From assembly GCF_043951865.1 (NCBI RefSeq), contig NZ_JBINJF010000017.1, forward strand, positions 39,388 through 103,387: a stretch of 64,000 bases of DNA, given 5' to 3'. This DNA is from JAMQKA01 sp043951865. GTDB lineage: Bacteria > Bacteroidota > Rhodothermia > Balneolales > Balneolaceae. Of the stretch, positions 45,467-53,464 are shown piece by piece. The stretch's first letter is position 1; every line of letters begins with the position of its first letter. A model generated the notes under the pieces. The model had not been told where the DNA came from. It saw only the letters and a program-made list of their open reading frames with translations, and ran no database searches. A program made the translations under genes and the position numbers.

Positions 45467-46557
45467 CTAAATTGTTTGTAGGCGAACGACCACGCAGCCT
45501 CTATAAGACCGGTATCCTCACACGGGTAAATGTATGGACTTCCCCACTCATCTAACAGAATAAGGCGGATGTTCCCATCCTTCACTTTTTTATCTGTTTT
45601 CATAGCCCGGATCAGCTTATCCATTTGAGGCACCAGCTCGTACAGCTTTATCGGGTACAACGGCTTGAACGTTTCAAAACGTGTACTATTAATGTGGGCT
45701 CCCAGCTGTGTTGAGGCGTATACGGCGGCAATCATTCCTGCAAAGACGGCCTGTCCGTGCGATATCTTTCCGTAACCGGCCTCTTTTTCAATTGCATGGG
45801 CAAACGTATGACCAAAATTAAGGAATGCCCGCACACCCGCTTCCAGGGTATCCTCTTCCACGATTTCGACCTTTATGGAGGCACTTTGGGCTATCAAGTC
45901 AGTCCACTTTTCTGTCGGTTGAAAACCGGCACCTGATACCAGTTCAGAAGCAGTTTCAAAGATTTCCGGCGAATGAATGGCCCCGTATTTCAGTATCTCC
46001 GACAAGCCGTTGATCCACTCCTGCTTCTCAAGGGTTTCAAGGAAGCGGGTATCGGCAAATACGGCATCCGGCTGGTAAAACGCACCGACCAGGTTTTTGC
46101 CGACCTTGTGGTTGATGCCGGTTTTTCCCCCGATGGAGCTGTCTACCATGGCCAGCAGAGAGGTGGGCAGGTGAACCAGCGGGAGCCCCCTGAGGGCTGA
46201 AGAGGCTGCGAACCCGGCCAGGTCTCCCGTCACACCACCGCCAACAGCAAACAGGGGTGTTCCCCGCTCGGCGCCCTGCTCCAGGACAAAATCAACGACC
46301 TGCTGCCACTGAGTGCTGCTTTTACTCTTTTCACCTTCGGGTACCACGTATGTTCCAACCTGATCAAAATAGCTGTTCAGTCCCGCCGATATTCGATCTG
46401 CATGCAGGCGGTAGACCTTCTCATCCACCACCGCAAACGCTCTGCGCGGAGAATACCTTCCTGCACAAAATTCTGTGATTTGATCCCACAAATTGTTGCC
46501 AATATGGATCCTGTAATCCTGCTGGTAACTGATTGGTACATCAATTGTGTGCGACAT
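45463..46557 (-). CDS. aroB: 3-Dehydroquinate synthase
   Basis: 364 residues. Converts DAHP to 3-dehydroquinate, step two of the shikimate pathway, using NAD and a divalent metal. Conserved features: VVPEGEKSKSSTQW, AVGGGVTGDLAGFAASSALRG, HLPTSLLAMVDSSIGGKTGI and the metal His residues in LNFGHTFAHAIE and ISHGQAV. Its first codons overlap the 3' end of aroK by 17 bp, and its end overlaps tamB, so the order rqcH-aroK-aroB-tamB-rnr is one tightly packed operon. Confidence 0.97.
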   Translation of the reverse strand: MSHTIDVPISYQQDYRIHIGNNLWDQITEFCAGRYSPRRAFAVVDEKVYRLHADRISAGLNSYFDQVGTYVVPEGEKSKSSTQWQQVVDFVLEQGAERGTPLFAVGGGVTGDLAGFAASSALRGLPLVHLPTSLLAMVDSSIGGKTGINHKVGKNLVGAFYQPDAVFADTRFLETLEKQEWINGLSEILKYGAIHSPEIFETASELVSGAGFQPTEKWTDLIAQSASIKVEIVEEDTLEAGVRAFLNFGHTFAHAIEKEAGYGKISHGQAVFAGMIAAVYASTQLGAHINSTRFETFKPLYPIKLYELVPQMDKLIRAMKTDKKVKDGNIRLILLDEWGSPYIYPCEDTGLIEAAWSFAYKQFS

Positions 46558-47107
46558 GATTGCGTATTTTTTTGACGAGTGCGGCGGCGGTATCCTCGAT
46601 TGAGGTCTCGTTATCGTTGCGTATGGTGATCTCCGCCTGGCGGTAATATTTGAGCCGTTGGTTATATAGTTCGCTGAGTTCTTCCTCCAGGACAGCCCTG
46701 TCCTTCAGGGTACCGTCCTCATTTAACAGGAGTGGCCTGTTGTCGTGCTGCATTATGCGGTCCAAGATAACAGAAAATGGGGTCTCTATAAATATCAGCA
46801 GCCCGTTTATTTTAATATGGTCGACCAGGTGCTGGTTGTGGAGCGCTCCTCCACCCAGTGCCAAAACTCCCTCATAGTTTCTTATTGTATCCAGTAGTTG
46901 TTTGCGCTCCAGGGAGCGGAACCGTTGTTCGCCCTCCTCCTCAAAAATTTTCGGGATCGGCTTGCCGGCCTGTTTCTCTATTCTTGTATCCAGATCGGCA
47001 AAAGGAAGTTCCAGCTTTTCAGCCAGTGTCCTGCCAAGCGTCGATTTTCCAGTGCCCATAAATCCACATAAAAAAAGTATTCCGGGCAGATTCTTGATCG
47101 ATTCCAT
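46541..47107 (-). CDS. aroK: Shikimate kinase
   Basis: 188 residues from ATG 47107, which overlaps the rqcH stop (TGATG); the frame is open much further upstream, but that part is a shadow of rqcH. P-loop GFMGTGKST (15-23), the shikimate-binding LDTRIEKQAGKPIPKIFEE and ALGGGALHN, and the lid Arg in NRPLL are visible. It phosphorylates shikimate with ATP. The protein is slightly longer than usual owing to a 20-residue segment near the lid (LLNEDGTLKDRAVLEEELSE). Confidence 0.95.
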   Translation of the reverse strand: MESIKNLPGILFLCGFMGTGKSTLGRTLAEKLELPFADLDTRIEKQAGKPIPKIFEEEGEQRFRSLERKQLLDTIRNYEGVLALGGGALHNQHLVDHIKINGLLIFIETPFSVILDRIMQHDNRPLLLNEDGTLKDRAVLEEELSELYNQRLKYYRQAEITIRNDNETSIEDTAAALVKKIRNHVAHN

Positions 47108-48693
47108 CAGTGATTCGGTTTTTGTGGTGGTACCATTTCTACTTCTTCCCGTTCGACGACCACGGCGCCCGGAGGCGAACCTTTCGGACTTCGAACATAT
47201 TTCACTTTTGTGTACATGACTGGCGCCGTCTTCATTCCACGCGCCTTGGAATAGTAGGCCGCGTAGCTGGCCGCCTGCAAGATGATGTTTTTGGGAGGAA
47301 ACTCTTTCTGGTTTCCCATGCGTATAACGGTATGGGAGCCCGGCACACCTCGCGCGTGCAGCCACACATCCTCTTTGTGGGCCAGGCTGGTGAGCTTGTC
47401 GTTGCTCTTGGCGCTTTTACCAATCCACACCTCGTACTTACCCACCTTGAACTTTCGAAAAGGTGACTGCGCCTGGTCCTGGTCGCCGGTGCCGTACCCA
47501 TATTTTTCGAGCGTCTCGTCGCGATCCTTGATCCACTTTTCCAGCTCATACAGCCGTTCAAACTCTTCCATTTCATCCAGAAGTTTTTTCAGCTCCCCAA
47601 TCTCCTGCTCCACGCCGCTGATCCGCTCCATCGCTTTTTCATAGGAGGTGCGCGACTCCTTGGCCTTTTCGTAATAATGCTGCGCGTTTTCCGCCAGATC
47701 CTTCTGATCTTTCAGCGGTATCGTCACCGTCTGAGACTGGTTATACAGATCCTCAACTTCGATCTGTTGCTGATCGGGCGCCCTGTTTTCATGGGCATGT
47801 GCCATCAACAAATGACCGTATTTCTCATATTCATCGGCCCGCTCCAGGCTTTTATCCGCCTGTTTCAGCTGTTCCAGCTGGCTTTCCCGTTTGTTCAGCG
47901 CCCGTTCCAGCATCTGCTGCACCTTATGCCGGGCCTGGTGCAGCCGGCGGGTGTGCACGGCATTCCGGTAGGCATGGCGAATCATGTTATTGACGGTATC
48001 AAACGCCTCCTCCGTCTCAATGTCCAGCACCGCTTTTGACCACAAGCAGGTTTCACCGGTGACCAGCACGCGCGGGTGTGGGTTGCTTTTCAACTCTTCG
48101 GTAATCCAGCTCACAAACGACTTTACCTCCTCCGGTGCCATATCCGCCACATCATGCTGCTCAACCAGCGCGGGAATCAGATTTCTCGGGAGCAGCGGAT
48201 TCAGCCTTGTGATCTGGTTTTTCGGCTTTGCCTTCGGATTGACCTCATTCGAAAACGTCGGCGCATACGGTTCAGGGGGAGGCTGCCCGACCTTTTCGCC
48301 GGGATTTTTAAACGATTCGACGATTTCGCCATCCCGAACCAGGAAGATATTGGGTTTACTGCTGAACAGCTTAAACAACAGGTGATCCTGGTCCTCAAAA
48401 TTGAGGTAGACAAGCCGATCGTAATGGGCCAGTTCCACATTGACGATTTTTTTGCCCTCCACCCCCTTGAAAAATTCAATAACATTGCTCTTTTTAGGAG
48501 GACGGTACGAGTCAACAAATAGTGCCGTTTCAGTTGGATTTGCACTAAATATTAATCGCAGCGGTTCAGATAATGTGTCAAGAAATATTTCCACTACATC
48601 TTTGTGGGGAGATATTGCAACGTCAAAATAGGTGCCTTCCAACTTTTCATTTAATTCCTCATTTAAATATATTAACTCAAAATAGTTGTTCAT
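47107..48693 (-). CDS. rqcH: NFACT-family ribosome quality-control protein RqcH (Rqc2/FbpA homologue)
   Basis: 528 residues. The NFACT-N domain (1-~170) is followed by a helical/coiled-coil region (about 240-400) and the NFACT-R (DUF814) domain (412-~515) with the signature DVWLHARGVPGSHTVIR (442-458). Bacterial RqcH binds obstructed 50S subunits and recruits tRNA-Ala to add C-terminal alanine tails to stalled chains. It is the first gene of the rqcH-aroK-aroB-tamB-rnr unit. RNase R, which in other bacteria clears RNA in related quality control, is in the same operon. Confidence 0.92.
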   Translation of the reverse strand: MNNYFELIYLNEELNEKLEGTYFDVAISPHKDVVEIFLDTLSEPLRLIFSANPTETALFVDSYRPPKKSNVIEFFKGVEGKKIVNVELAHYDRLVYLNFEDQDHLLFKLFSSKPNIFLVRDGEIVESFKNPGEKVGQPPPEPYAPTFSNEVNPKAKPKNQITRLNPLLPRNLIPALVEQHDVADMAPEEVKSFVSWITEELKSNPHPRVLVTGETCLWSKAVLDIETEEAFDTVNNMIRHAYRNAVHTRRLHQARHKVQQMLERALNKRESQLEQLKQADKSLERADEYEKYGHLLMAHAHENRAPDQQQIEVEDLYNQSQTVTIPLKDQKDLAENAQHYYEKAKESRTSYEKAMERISGVEQEIGELKKLLDEMEEFERLYELEKWIKDRDETLEKYGYGTGDQDQAQSPFRKFKVGKYEVWIGKSAKSNDKLTSLAHKEDVWLHARGVPGSHTVIRMGNQKEFPPKNIILQAASYAAYYSKARGMKTAPVMYTKVKYVRSPKGSPPGAVVVEREEVEMVPPQKPNH

Positions 48694-48742
48694 TATCTTT
48701 CTTTAGAACAATGGTTGTAAAAAAGTTAAAGATTAAGGCGAA

Positions 48743-49396
48743 ATGACGTACCCTATTTTTAATTCAGTTGTCAATCAAATCAAGAGTGATCTCGAAAGCA
48801 GGAGTGTCAAGATAAAAACTTTCAAGACGTGGAACGAAGACCGAATTAACGCCACGGGACTCGAAATCGTTATTGACCTGGAAGAGCGGACCGAATTTAT
48901 CAAAGAGCTGTCCTTTAACTTTGACTGGGATCGCTTCCGTGAAACCGTACTGGCCAAACAGCTGGAGGGCATGGAAGAGCACCCGTTCCTGCTCGAGGAC
49001 AACATGGTGAGCACCCGCATTGCCCCGGTTATCGACATTGAAGTTACCTGGAGATTCGACGAGGAACGATCGCAGACCGGCGTCTCCGGGCAAAACGGCA
49101 ACCGGCGGCTGGAAACCGCCAGTGAATGGATGGAGCGAATCAGCGAGGAGGTAAACAGCCTGCTCGACGATGATGACATTATCACCCGCTGGCACATTGA
49201 AGTGGAGGGCGATGAGTATGGAAAATACTTGTCGGCTATCAATCTTATCTCCTATTTCCAATATACGCTGGCGGACCTTACCAGTCTGAACAGCGTGCAC
49301 CAGTTCGTCACCGAACGCCTGAAAGAACTGCTGCTTAAATCTCAAAAAGTAATGAAAATCTCTGACCGGGTCCTGCATACGGTAGCTGCAGCCTGA
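48743..49396 (+). CDS. Hypothetical protein
   Basis: 217 residues, acidic, no signal peptide or membrane span. It starts MTYPIFNSVVNQIKSDLE. The middle is of mixed alpha/beta character with several Trp/Asp-rich stretches (FNFDWDRFRETVLAKQLEGM, ITRWHIEVEGDEYGKYL). The C-terminal ~50 residues are helical. I do not recognise the family. It is divergent from rqcH (49-bp gap) and ends in a strong terminator. A 204-codon frame on the other strand is a shadow. Confidence 0.75.
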   Translation: MTYPIFNSVVNQIKSDLESRSVKIKTFKTWNEDRINATGLEIVIDLEERTEFIKELSFNFDWDRFRETVLAKQLEGMEEHPFLLEDNMVSTRIAPVIDIEVTWRFDEERSQTGVSGQNGNRRLETASEWMERISEEVNSLLDDDDIITRWHIEVEGDEYGKYLSAINLISYFQYTLADLTSLNSVHQFVTERLKELLLKSQKVMKISDRVLHTVAAA

Positions 49397-49443
49397 CCAC
49401 CGGCACCGGCGGTGCAGTCATGAAATTCCAACCCCTTAACACG

Positions 49444-49471
49444 AAAGGCCTTCGAGAAAGCGAAGGCCTTT
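49444..49471. terminator. Intrinsic terminator
   Basis: AAAGGCCTTCG and CGAAGGCCTTT form a perfect 11-bp stem with loop AGAAAG. The stem ends are A- and T-rich on the respective strands. It serves the hypothetical gene on the left and, on the other strand, the ribosomal miniprotein gene. Confidence 0.8.
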
Positions 49472-49494
49472 ACTTGTACAGCGCGTCGAAGCTG

Positions 49495-49587
49495 CTACTT
49501 GTTTTTCTTGTGCCGGTTCTTCCGCAACCGTTTTTTACGCTTGTGCTTGGCTATTTTTGAACGCTTTCTCTTTTTTCCACTTGGCAT
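49495..49587 (-). CDS. AURKAIP1/COX24 (mS38-like) ribosomal miniprotein
   Basis: A 30-codon gene. It starts MPSGKKRKRSKIAKHKRKKR and ends RKNRHKKNK, so it is almost entirely Lys/Arg. This is the short AURKAIP1/COX24-domain protein annotated across Bacteroidota and relatives and related to mitochondrial mS38, a small-subunit ribosomal protein. The ATG at 49587 and TAG at 49497 are unambiguous, and the terminator at 49444-49471 follows. The gene is easily missed because of its length. A ribosomal location is inferred from the family. Confidence 0.9.
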   Translation of the reverse strand: MPSGKKRKRSKIAKHKRKKRLRKNRHKKNK

Positions 49588-49946
49588 GATTGCTCACCCA
49601 TTTTTTATTCTTGTTTATATCGTGCTACATGTCTGTTGCAGATTTTAGATAAATGTGGCCCAAATATAGCAATTTATGGGTTCATTCCTATAAGGAGACT
49701 TTACCCCCCTGCGTCTGCTATACTGCGTGTTCGATATTGTAACGCGTTTACCTGTAAAAAAGAGGTTTATTTCGTTAACTCCAACCCCCCGTGTTCCAGG
49801 AGAGCGTCAGGTGGCTGAGCCATTAAAAGTGGGGTTTATTGGCTCTATGAGATTCCATCCTGCAGAAAGAGACTCCGTATACACGAACAGTCAACACAGG
49901 TCAAAACTACGAAGCGGCAGCCTCCTGTCTAATGAACATCAGCAGG
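49588..49946. other. Intergenic region
   Basis: 359 bp between the miniprotein start and the HU stop. Plus-strand frames across it are not protein-like. No repeat copy, tRNA or clear hairpin is seen. The promoter of the miniprotein gene must lie in its left part. Confidence 0.4.
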
Positions 49947-50249
49947 TTATTCACTGTCTTCCTCCTCCATCATCGACTCATTTACCGCTTCCTTGAAGTC
50001 CTTGGAAACTTTCAGCACCGGTACATACTGTTCCGGCACAATCACCTCTTCATTAGTTTTGGGATTCCTGGCCACGCGCTCGGCGCGCTTGACGACCTTG
50101 AAACTGCCAAACCCCCTGAGTTCAATATTTTCTCCCCGTTTCATAGCGTCTATGACCGTCTCCATAAATCCGTTAACCACCGCTTCGGTTTCCACTTTGG
50201 TTAATCCGGTTGAAGATGAAATTACATCAACTATATCAGCTTTAGTCAT
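49947..50249 (-). CDS. HU/IHF-family DNA-binding protein
   Basis: 100 residues. The dimerisation helices (MTKADIVDVISSSTGLTKVE) and the DNA-binding beta arm are conserved (RGENIELRGFGSFKVVKRAE, ARNPKTNEEVIVPEQYVPVL, KVSKDFKEAVNE). The GFGSF and ARNPKT motifs are diagnostic of HU/IHF. The acidic tail (MEEEDSE) is an extension beyond the usual 90 residues. It is a nucleoid architectural protein. It is divergent from the AGCS symporter gene across 209 bp. Confidence 0.95.
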   Translation of the reverse strand: MTKADIVDVISSSTGLTKVETEAVVNGFMETVIDAMKRGENIELRGFGSFKVVKRAERVARNPKTNEEVIVPEQYVPVLKVSKDFKEAVNESMMEEEDSE

Positions 50250-50458
50250 AATTGGTCACCCTGAATAATTGTTCTTTTTGTTAAATCACTGTGAGTTTCA
50301 ACTCAAAAAAGCGGAATGTTTGCACATTACCGACCATCTTAACTTTTTTAAGATGCATTGAATTCCATACACTTATTTTCACCTAAAAAAGTGCTAAATC
50401 TTTTATACTTTCACATTTGCTTAAATTAAACCGAAATTTTAAACGGTAGCAAATACGC

Positions 50459-52102
50459 ATGGAAACATTTGACTTCATCATTAGCTGGTTAGTAGACCTT
50501 ATTTGGAATACACCGGAATCGTTTCCAGCAATGGTGGTTATTCTGCTTGCGTTCGGAATATATATTACGATACGGTTGGGATTTGTCCAATTCACGCGGT
50601 TCAAACACGGGTTAAAAGTGGTTACCGGCTTTTATGACGACCCGGAGGATGAAGGAGACATCAACCATTTCCAGGCGTTGACTACCGCGCTTTCGGCCAC
50701 TGTGGGGATCGGGAATATTGCCGGTGTGGCGCTGGCCATCCACTACGGCGGGCCCGGCGCCCTATTTTGGATGTGGATTACCGCACTGCTGGGCATGGCG
50801 ATAAAATTCACCGAGGTGACGCTGGCCCAGGAATACCGGAGCACCAACCCGGACGGCACTGTTTCCGGCGGCCCCATGTACTATATTGAACGGGGACTGG
50901 GATCCAACTGGAAATGGCTGGCCGTGGCGTTTGCCATTTCGGCTGCCATCTGCGCCTTTTTAACGGGTAATGCCGTACAGGCAAACACCGTGGCTGACGT
51001 TATGAAAACAGATTTTATGATACCGGTTGGCGTCACAGGGTTCATTACCGCAAGCTTGGTAGCTGCGGTGATTTTGGGCGGCATCAAGCGTATTGGACGA
51101 GTGACCTCCCGCCTGGTGCCTTTTATGGGTATCCTTTACGTGCTGGGCGCCCTTGTCATTCTCTTCATAAACTACCAGGATGTTGTCCCAGCTCTTGGCC
51201 TTATCTTCAGCAATGCTTTTAATCCACAGGCCGGAGCCCTGGGAGTCGGTTCCGGAGCCCTGATATTTACCCTTAGCTACGGCGTGCAGCGCGGATTATT
51301 TTCTAATGAAGCGGGCCAGGGTTCCGCCCCGATTGCCCATTCTGCAGCCAAAACCGATCAGCCGGTTCGGGAGGGAGTTGTTGCCCTGCTGGAACCGTTC
51401 ATCGATACGCTGGTCATCTGCACCATGACGGGGCTCGTCATCGTTTCCACCGGGGCATGGGACATGCGCCACAAGTCCGCCGTTGATCCGGCTGACGAGG
51501 TGGTAACATATGAGTTGAACACCCAAAACGCGCAAAGTGATAACGGGACCAACGTGCTATACTTTTCTGGTGGTCTCCCCGAAAACGGAACCATGAACTA
51601 CTACGACGTGCCAGTCGACACCATGTTCACCGACCCGGCCTACACCGCACCTTTCAACGGGAGAATTGAACTAAACGAAAGCGGAGTTTCTGTCTATACC
51701 GACAATGGCGATCAGCTGACAAGTCTGTACGGCGGCGTGGTCCAAAACGGGGCCCCGCTAACCTCCGCCGCTTTTGAAAAAGGCTTGGCTCCCATATTCC
51801 CGGGAGGGGGCTATCTTGTAACATTTGCCGTTCTTCTCTTTGCCATCTCGACCTCCATCAGCTGGAGTTATTACGGAGACCGTGCCGCCCAGTACCTGTT
51901 TGGGTTCAAGTCGATCTTCTGGTACCGCGTCATGTTCGTGGGCATGCATTTCTTCGGGGCCGTCGTCACCCTCACTACCATCTGGAATTTTGGAGATGTC
52001 ATGCTCGGACTTATGGCTTTCTTTAATATCATTGCCCTGTTTGCACTTTCCGGAGTCGCCTACAGAATCACAAAGAAATATTTTGAGAATACGGAGGTTT
52101 GA
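50459..52102 (+). CDS. Alanine/glycine:cation symporter (AGCS family)
   Basis: 547 residues with about 11 membrane spans. AGCS signatures: FQALTTALSATVGIGNIAGV, GPGALFWMWITALLGMAIKF, TEVTLAQEYR, and YGVQRGLFSNEAGQGSAPIA followed by HSAAKTDQPVREG. It takes up alanine or glycine with Na+ or H+. Between two late spans there is a hydrophilic insert of roughly 100 residues (about 340-440; SAVDPADEVVTYELN to TSLYGGVVQNG) that ordinary ~450-residue members lack, presumably an extracytoplasmic loop. Single gene. Confidence 0.92.
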   Translation: METFDFIISWLVDLIWNTPESFPAMVVILLAFGIYITIRLGFVQFTRFKHGLKVVTGFYDDPEDEGDINHFQALTTALSATVGIGNIAGVALAIHYGGPGALFWMWITALLGMAIKFTEVTLAQEYRSTNPDGTVSGGPMYYIERGLGSNWKWLAVAFAISAAICAFLTGNAVQANTVADVMKTDFMIPVGVTGFITASLVAAVILGGIKRIGRVTSRLVPFMGILYVLGALVILFINYQDVVPALGLIFSNAFNPQAGALGVGSGALIFTLSYGVQRGLFSNEAGQGSAPIAHSAAKTDQPVREGVVALLEPFIDTLVICTMTGLVIVSTGAWDMRHKSAVDPADEVVTYELNTQNAQSDNGTNVLYFSGGLPENGTMNYYDVPVDTMFTDPAYTAPFNGRIELNESGVSVYTDNGDQLTSLYGGVVQNGAPLTSAAFEKGLAPIFPGGGYLVTFAVLLFAISTSISWSYYGDRAAQYLFGFKSIFWYRVMFVGMHFFGAVVTLTTIWNFGDVMLGLMAFFNIIALFALSGVAYRITKKYFENTEV

Positions 52103-52271
52103 CGTACATGTCTGCATGCGCTGCAAAGTCAGCTGTTTGGGCTGTACATATGGGGAGGATACGATACAACACTTTATGGAATTCAGCCCCAAATACCTCT
52201 GTAACAGGCAATAAACGTTTGAGCAACGACCGGTCAGACGTAAATCCGTAACTTGTATACTGTCTCGTTAT

Positions 52272-52907
52272 ATGGAAAACAAAAAAAATGTCACCCTGAT
52301 CCGGCACCCGGTAATTTCCCGTGATCTCACCATTCTGCGCAGCCGCACTTCGAGCATTACCGACTTCAGGGCTGCTCTCAAACGAGTGGCTACCATCCTG
52401 GCCTATCATGCCCTGCGGGAGCTGCCACTGCGCCCGAAAACGGTGGATACTCCCATTACGCAGACAGAAGGATACGATATTGATGCAGAGGTGATCGTTG
52501 TACCGATCTTGCGTGCCGGCCTTGGCCTGGTGAATGGAATCATTGAATTTATCCCCGATGCCAAAGTGGGTCATCTGGGCATGTATCGCGATGAGGAGAC
52601 CCACGAGCCGGTGGACTATTATTCAAATTTACCCGACGGCCTTGATGAGGCGTTTGTTTTACTCGTGGATCCCATGCTGGCCACCGGCGGAAGCGCTAAC
52701 GACGCCCTCACCTATCTTAAAAACAAAGGAGCACAACAAATCCGCTTTGTTTCGTTAATATCGGCACCGGAGGGCATCGAATTCCTCCAACAGGAACATC
52801 CGGATATACATCTTATTACAGCAGCAATCGATGAACGGCTGAACGATGACGCATTTATCGTTCCCGGCCTAGGTGATGCAGGTGACCGCTATTTTGGAAC
52901 TCAATAG
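52272..52907 (+). CDS. upp: Uracil phosphoribosyltransferase
   Basis: 211 residues. Salvages uracil with PRPP to UMP. The PRPP loop is VDPMLATGGSANDAL (about 136-150). The uracil-binding C-terminus (AAIDERLNDDAFIVPGLGDA, then GDRYFGTQ) and the N-terminal IRHPVISRDLTILR are typical. Full length. The start of lptC lies 32 bp inside its 3' end, so lptC is translated from the same message. Confidence 0.97.
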   Translation: MENKKNVTLIRHPVISRDLTILRSRTSSITDFRAALKRVATILAYHALRELPLRPKTVDTPITQTEGYDIDAEVIVVPILRAGLGLVNGIIEFIPDAKVGHLGMYRDEETHEPVDYYSNLPDGLDEAFVLLVDPMLATGGSANDALTYLKNKGAQQIRFVSLISAPEGIEFLQQEHPDIHLITAAIDERLNDDAFIVPGLGDAGDRYFGTQ

Positions 52908-53463
52908 TACATATCTCGCTTTTGTGATTTCGCTGTTAACCGTGCCGGGGCTCGCCCTCTCTTCCTGCGGTGAGCTATCCGACTCCCAGTCCCAGCGTGT
53001 CAGGGAAGCACTGAATGACACTCTTCTTTCGAGCACGGAATCCTGGGGGGTGGATATGGAGCTGATCAAGGAAGGCCAGAAAAAAGTACGCATCAGGGGT
53101 ACCTATGCCGCCTCCTACTCAATGGAAGAGGTCAATGAAACGCGCATTGCAGGACCGGTACATGTAGAAGTTTACGATTCGACCGGCACCGTGGAAACCC
53201 GGGTTACGGCCAACCGGGCGGTGTATCAGCCCAATGAATCGATATTCAACCTCCACGGGGATGTGCGCGTCCGAACGAACACCGAACGCCGGTTGCGATC
53301 GGAATTTCTGAAATGGGATTCGGGATCGAACGAGGTTTCAACCCCAAAATTTGTGATCATCACAACGCCCTCGGACAGCATCGCCGGCAACGGTTTCGAA
53401 GGCACAACCGACCTTTCGGAATACACTATCCGAGAGGTCACCGGCCAGTTTACGATCAACTGA
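52876..53463 (+). CDS. lptC: LPS export periplasmic protein LptC
   Basis: 195 residues from ATG 52876 (a GTG one codon earlier is possible). An N-terminal hydrophobic segment ends in a lipobox-like LALSSC (Cys about residue 31), as in Bacteroidota LptC lipoproteins. The periplasmic beta-jellyroll follows, with the typical GPVHVEVYDSTGTVETRVTA, NRAVYQPNESIFNLHGDVRV and STPKFVIITTPSDSIAGNGF. LptC accepts lipopolysaccharide from LptBFG and hands it to LptA/OstA. It overlaps upp and is directly followed by an OstA-like gene. Confidence 0.9.
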   Translation: MQVTAILELNSTYLAFVISLLTVPGLALSSCGELSDSQSQRVREALNDTLLSSTESWGVDMELIKEGQKKVRIRGTYAASYSMEEVNETRIAGPVHVEVYDSTGTVETRVTANRAVYQPNESIFNLHGDVRVRTNTERRLRSEFLKWDSGSNEVSTPKFVIITTPSDSIAGNGFEGTTDLSEYTIREVTGQFTIN

Positions 53464-53464
53464 C

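Noticed and set aside
48764..49378. 204-codon minus-strand frame
   Set aside because: Antisense shadow of the hypothetical gene at 48743, whose plus-strand frame has better codon structure and a terminator after it.
50335..50355. Inverted repeat CATCTTAA/TTAAGATG between HU and the AGCS symporter
   Set aside because: Short, A+T-rich and without a second copy; could be chance, so not called as an operator.
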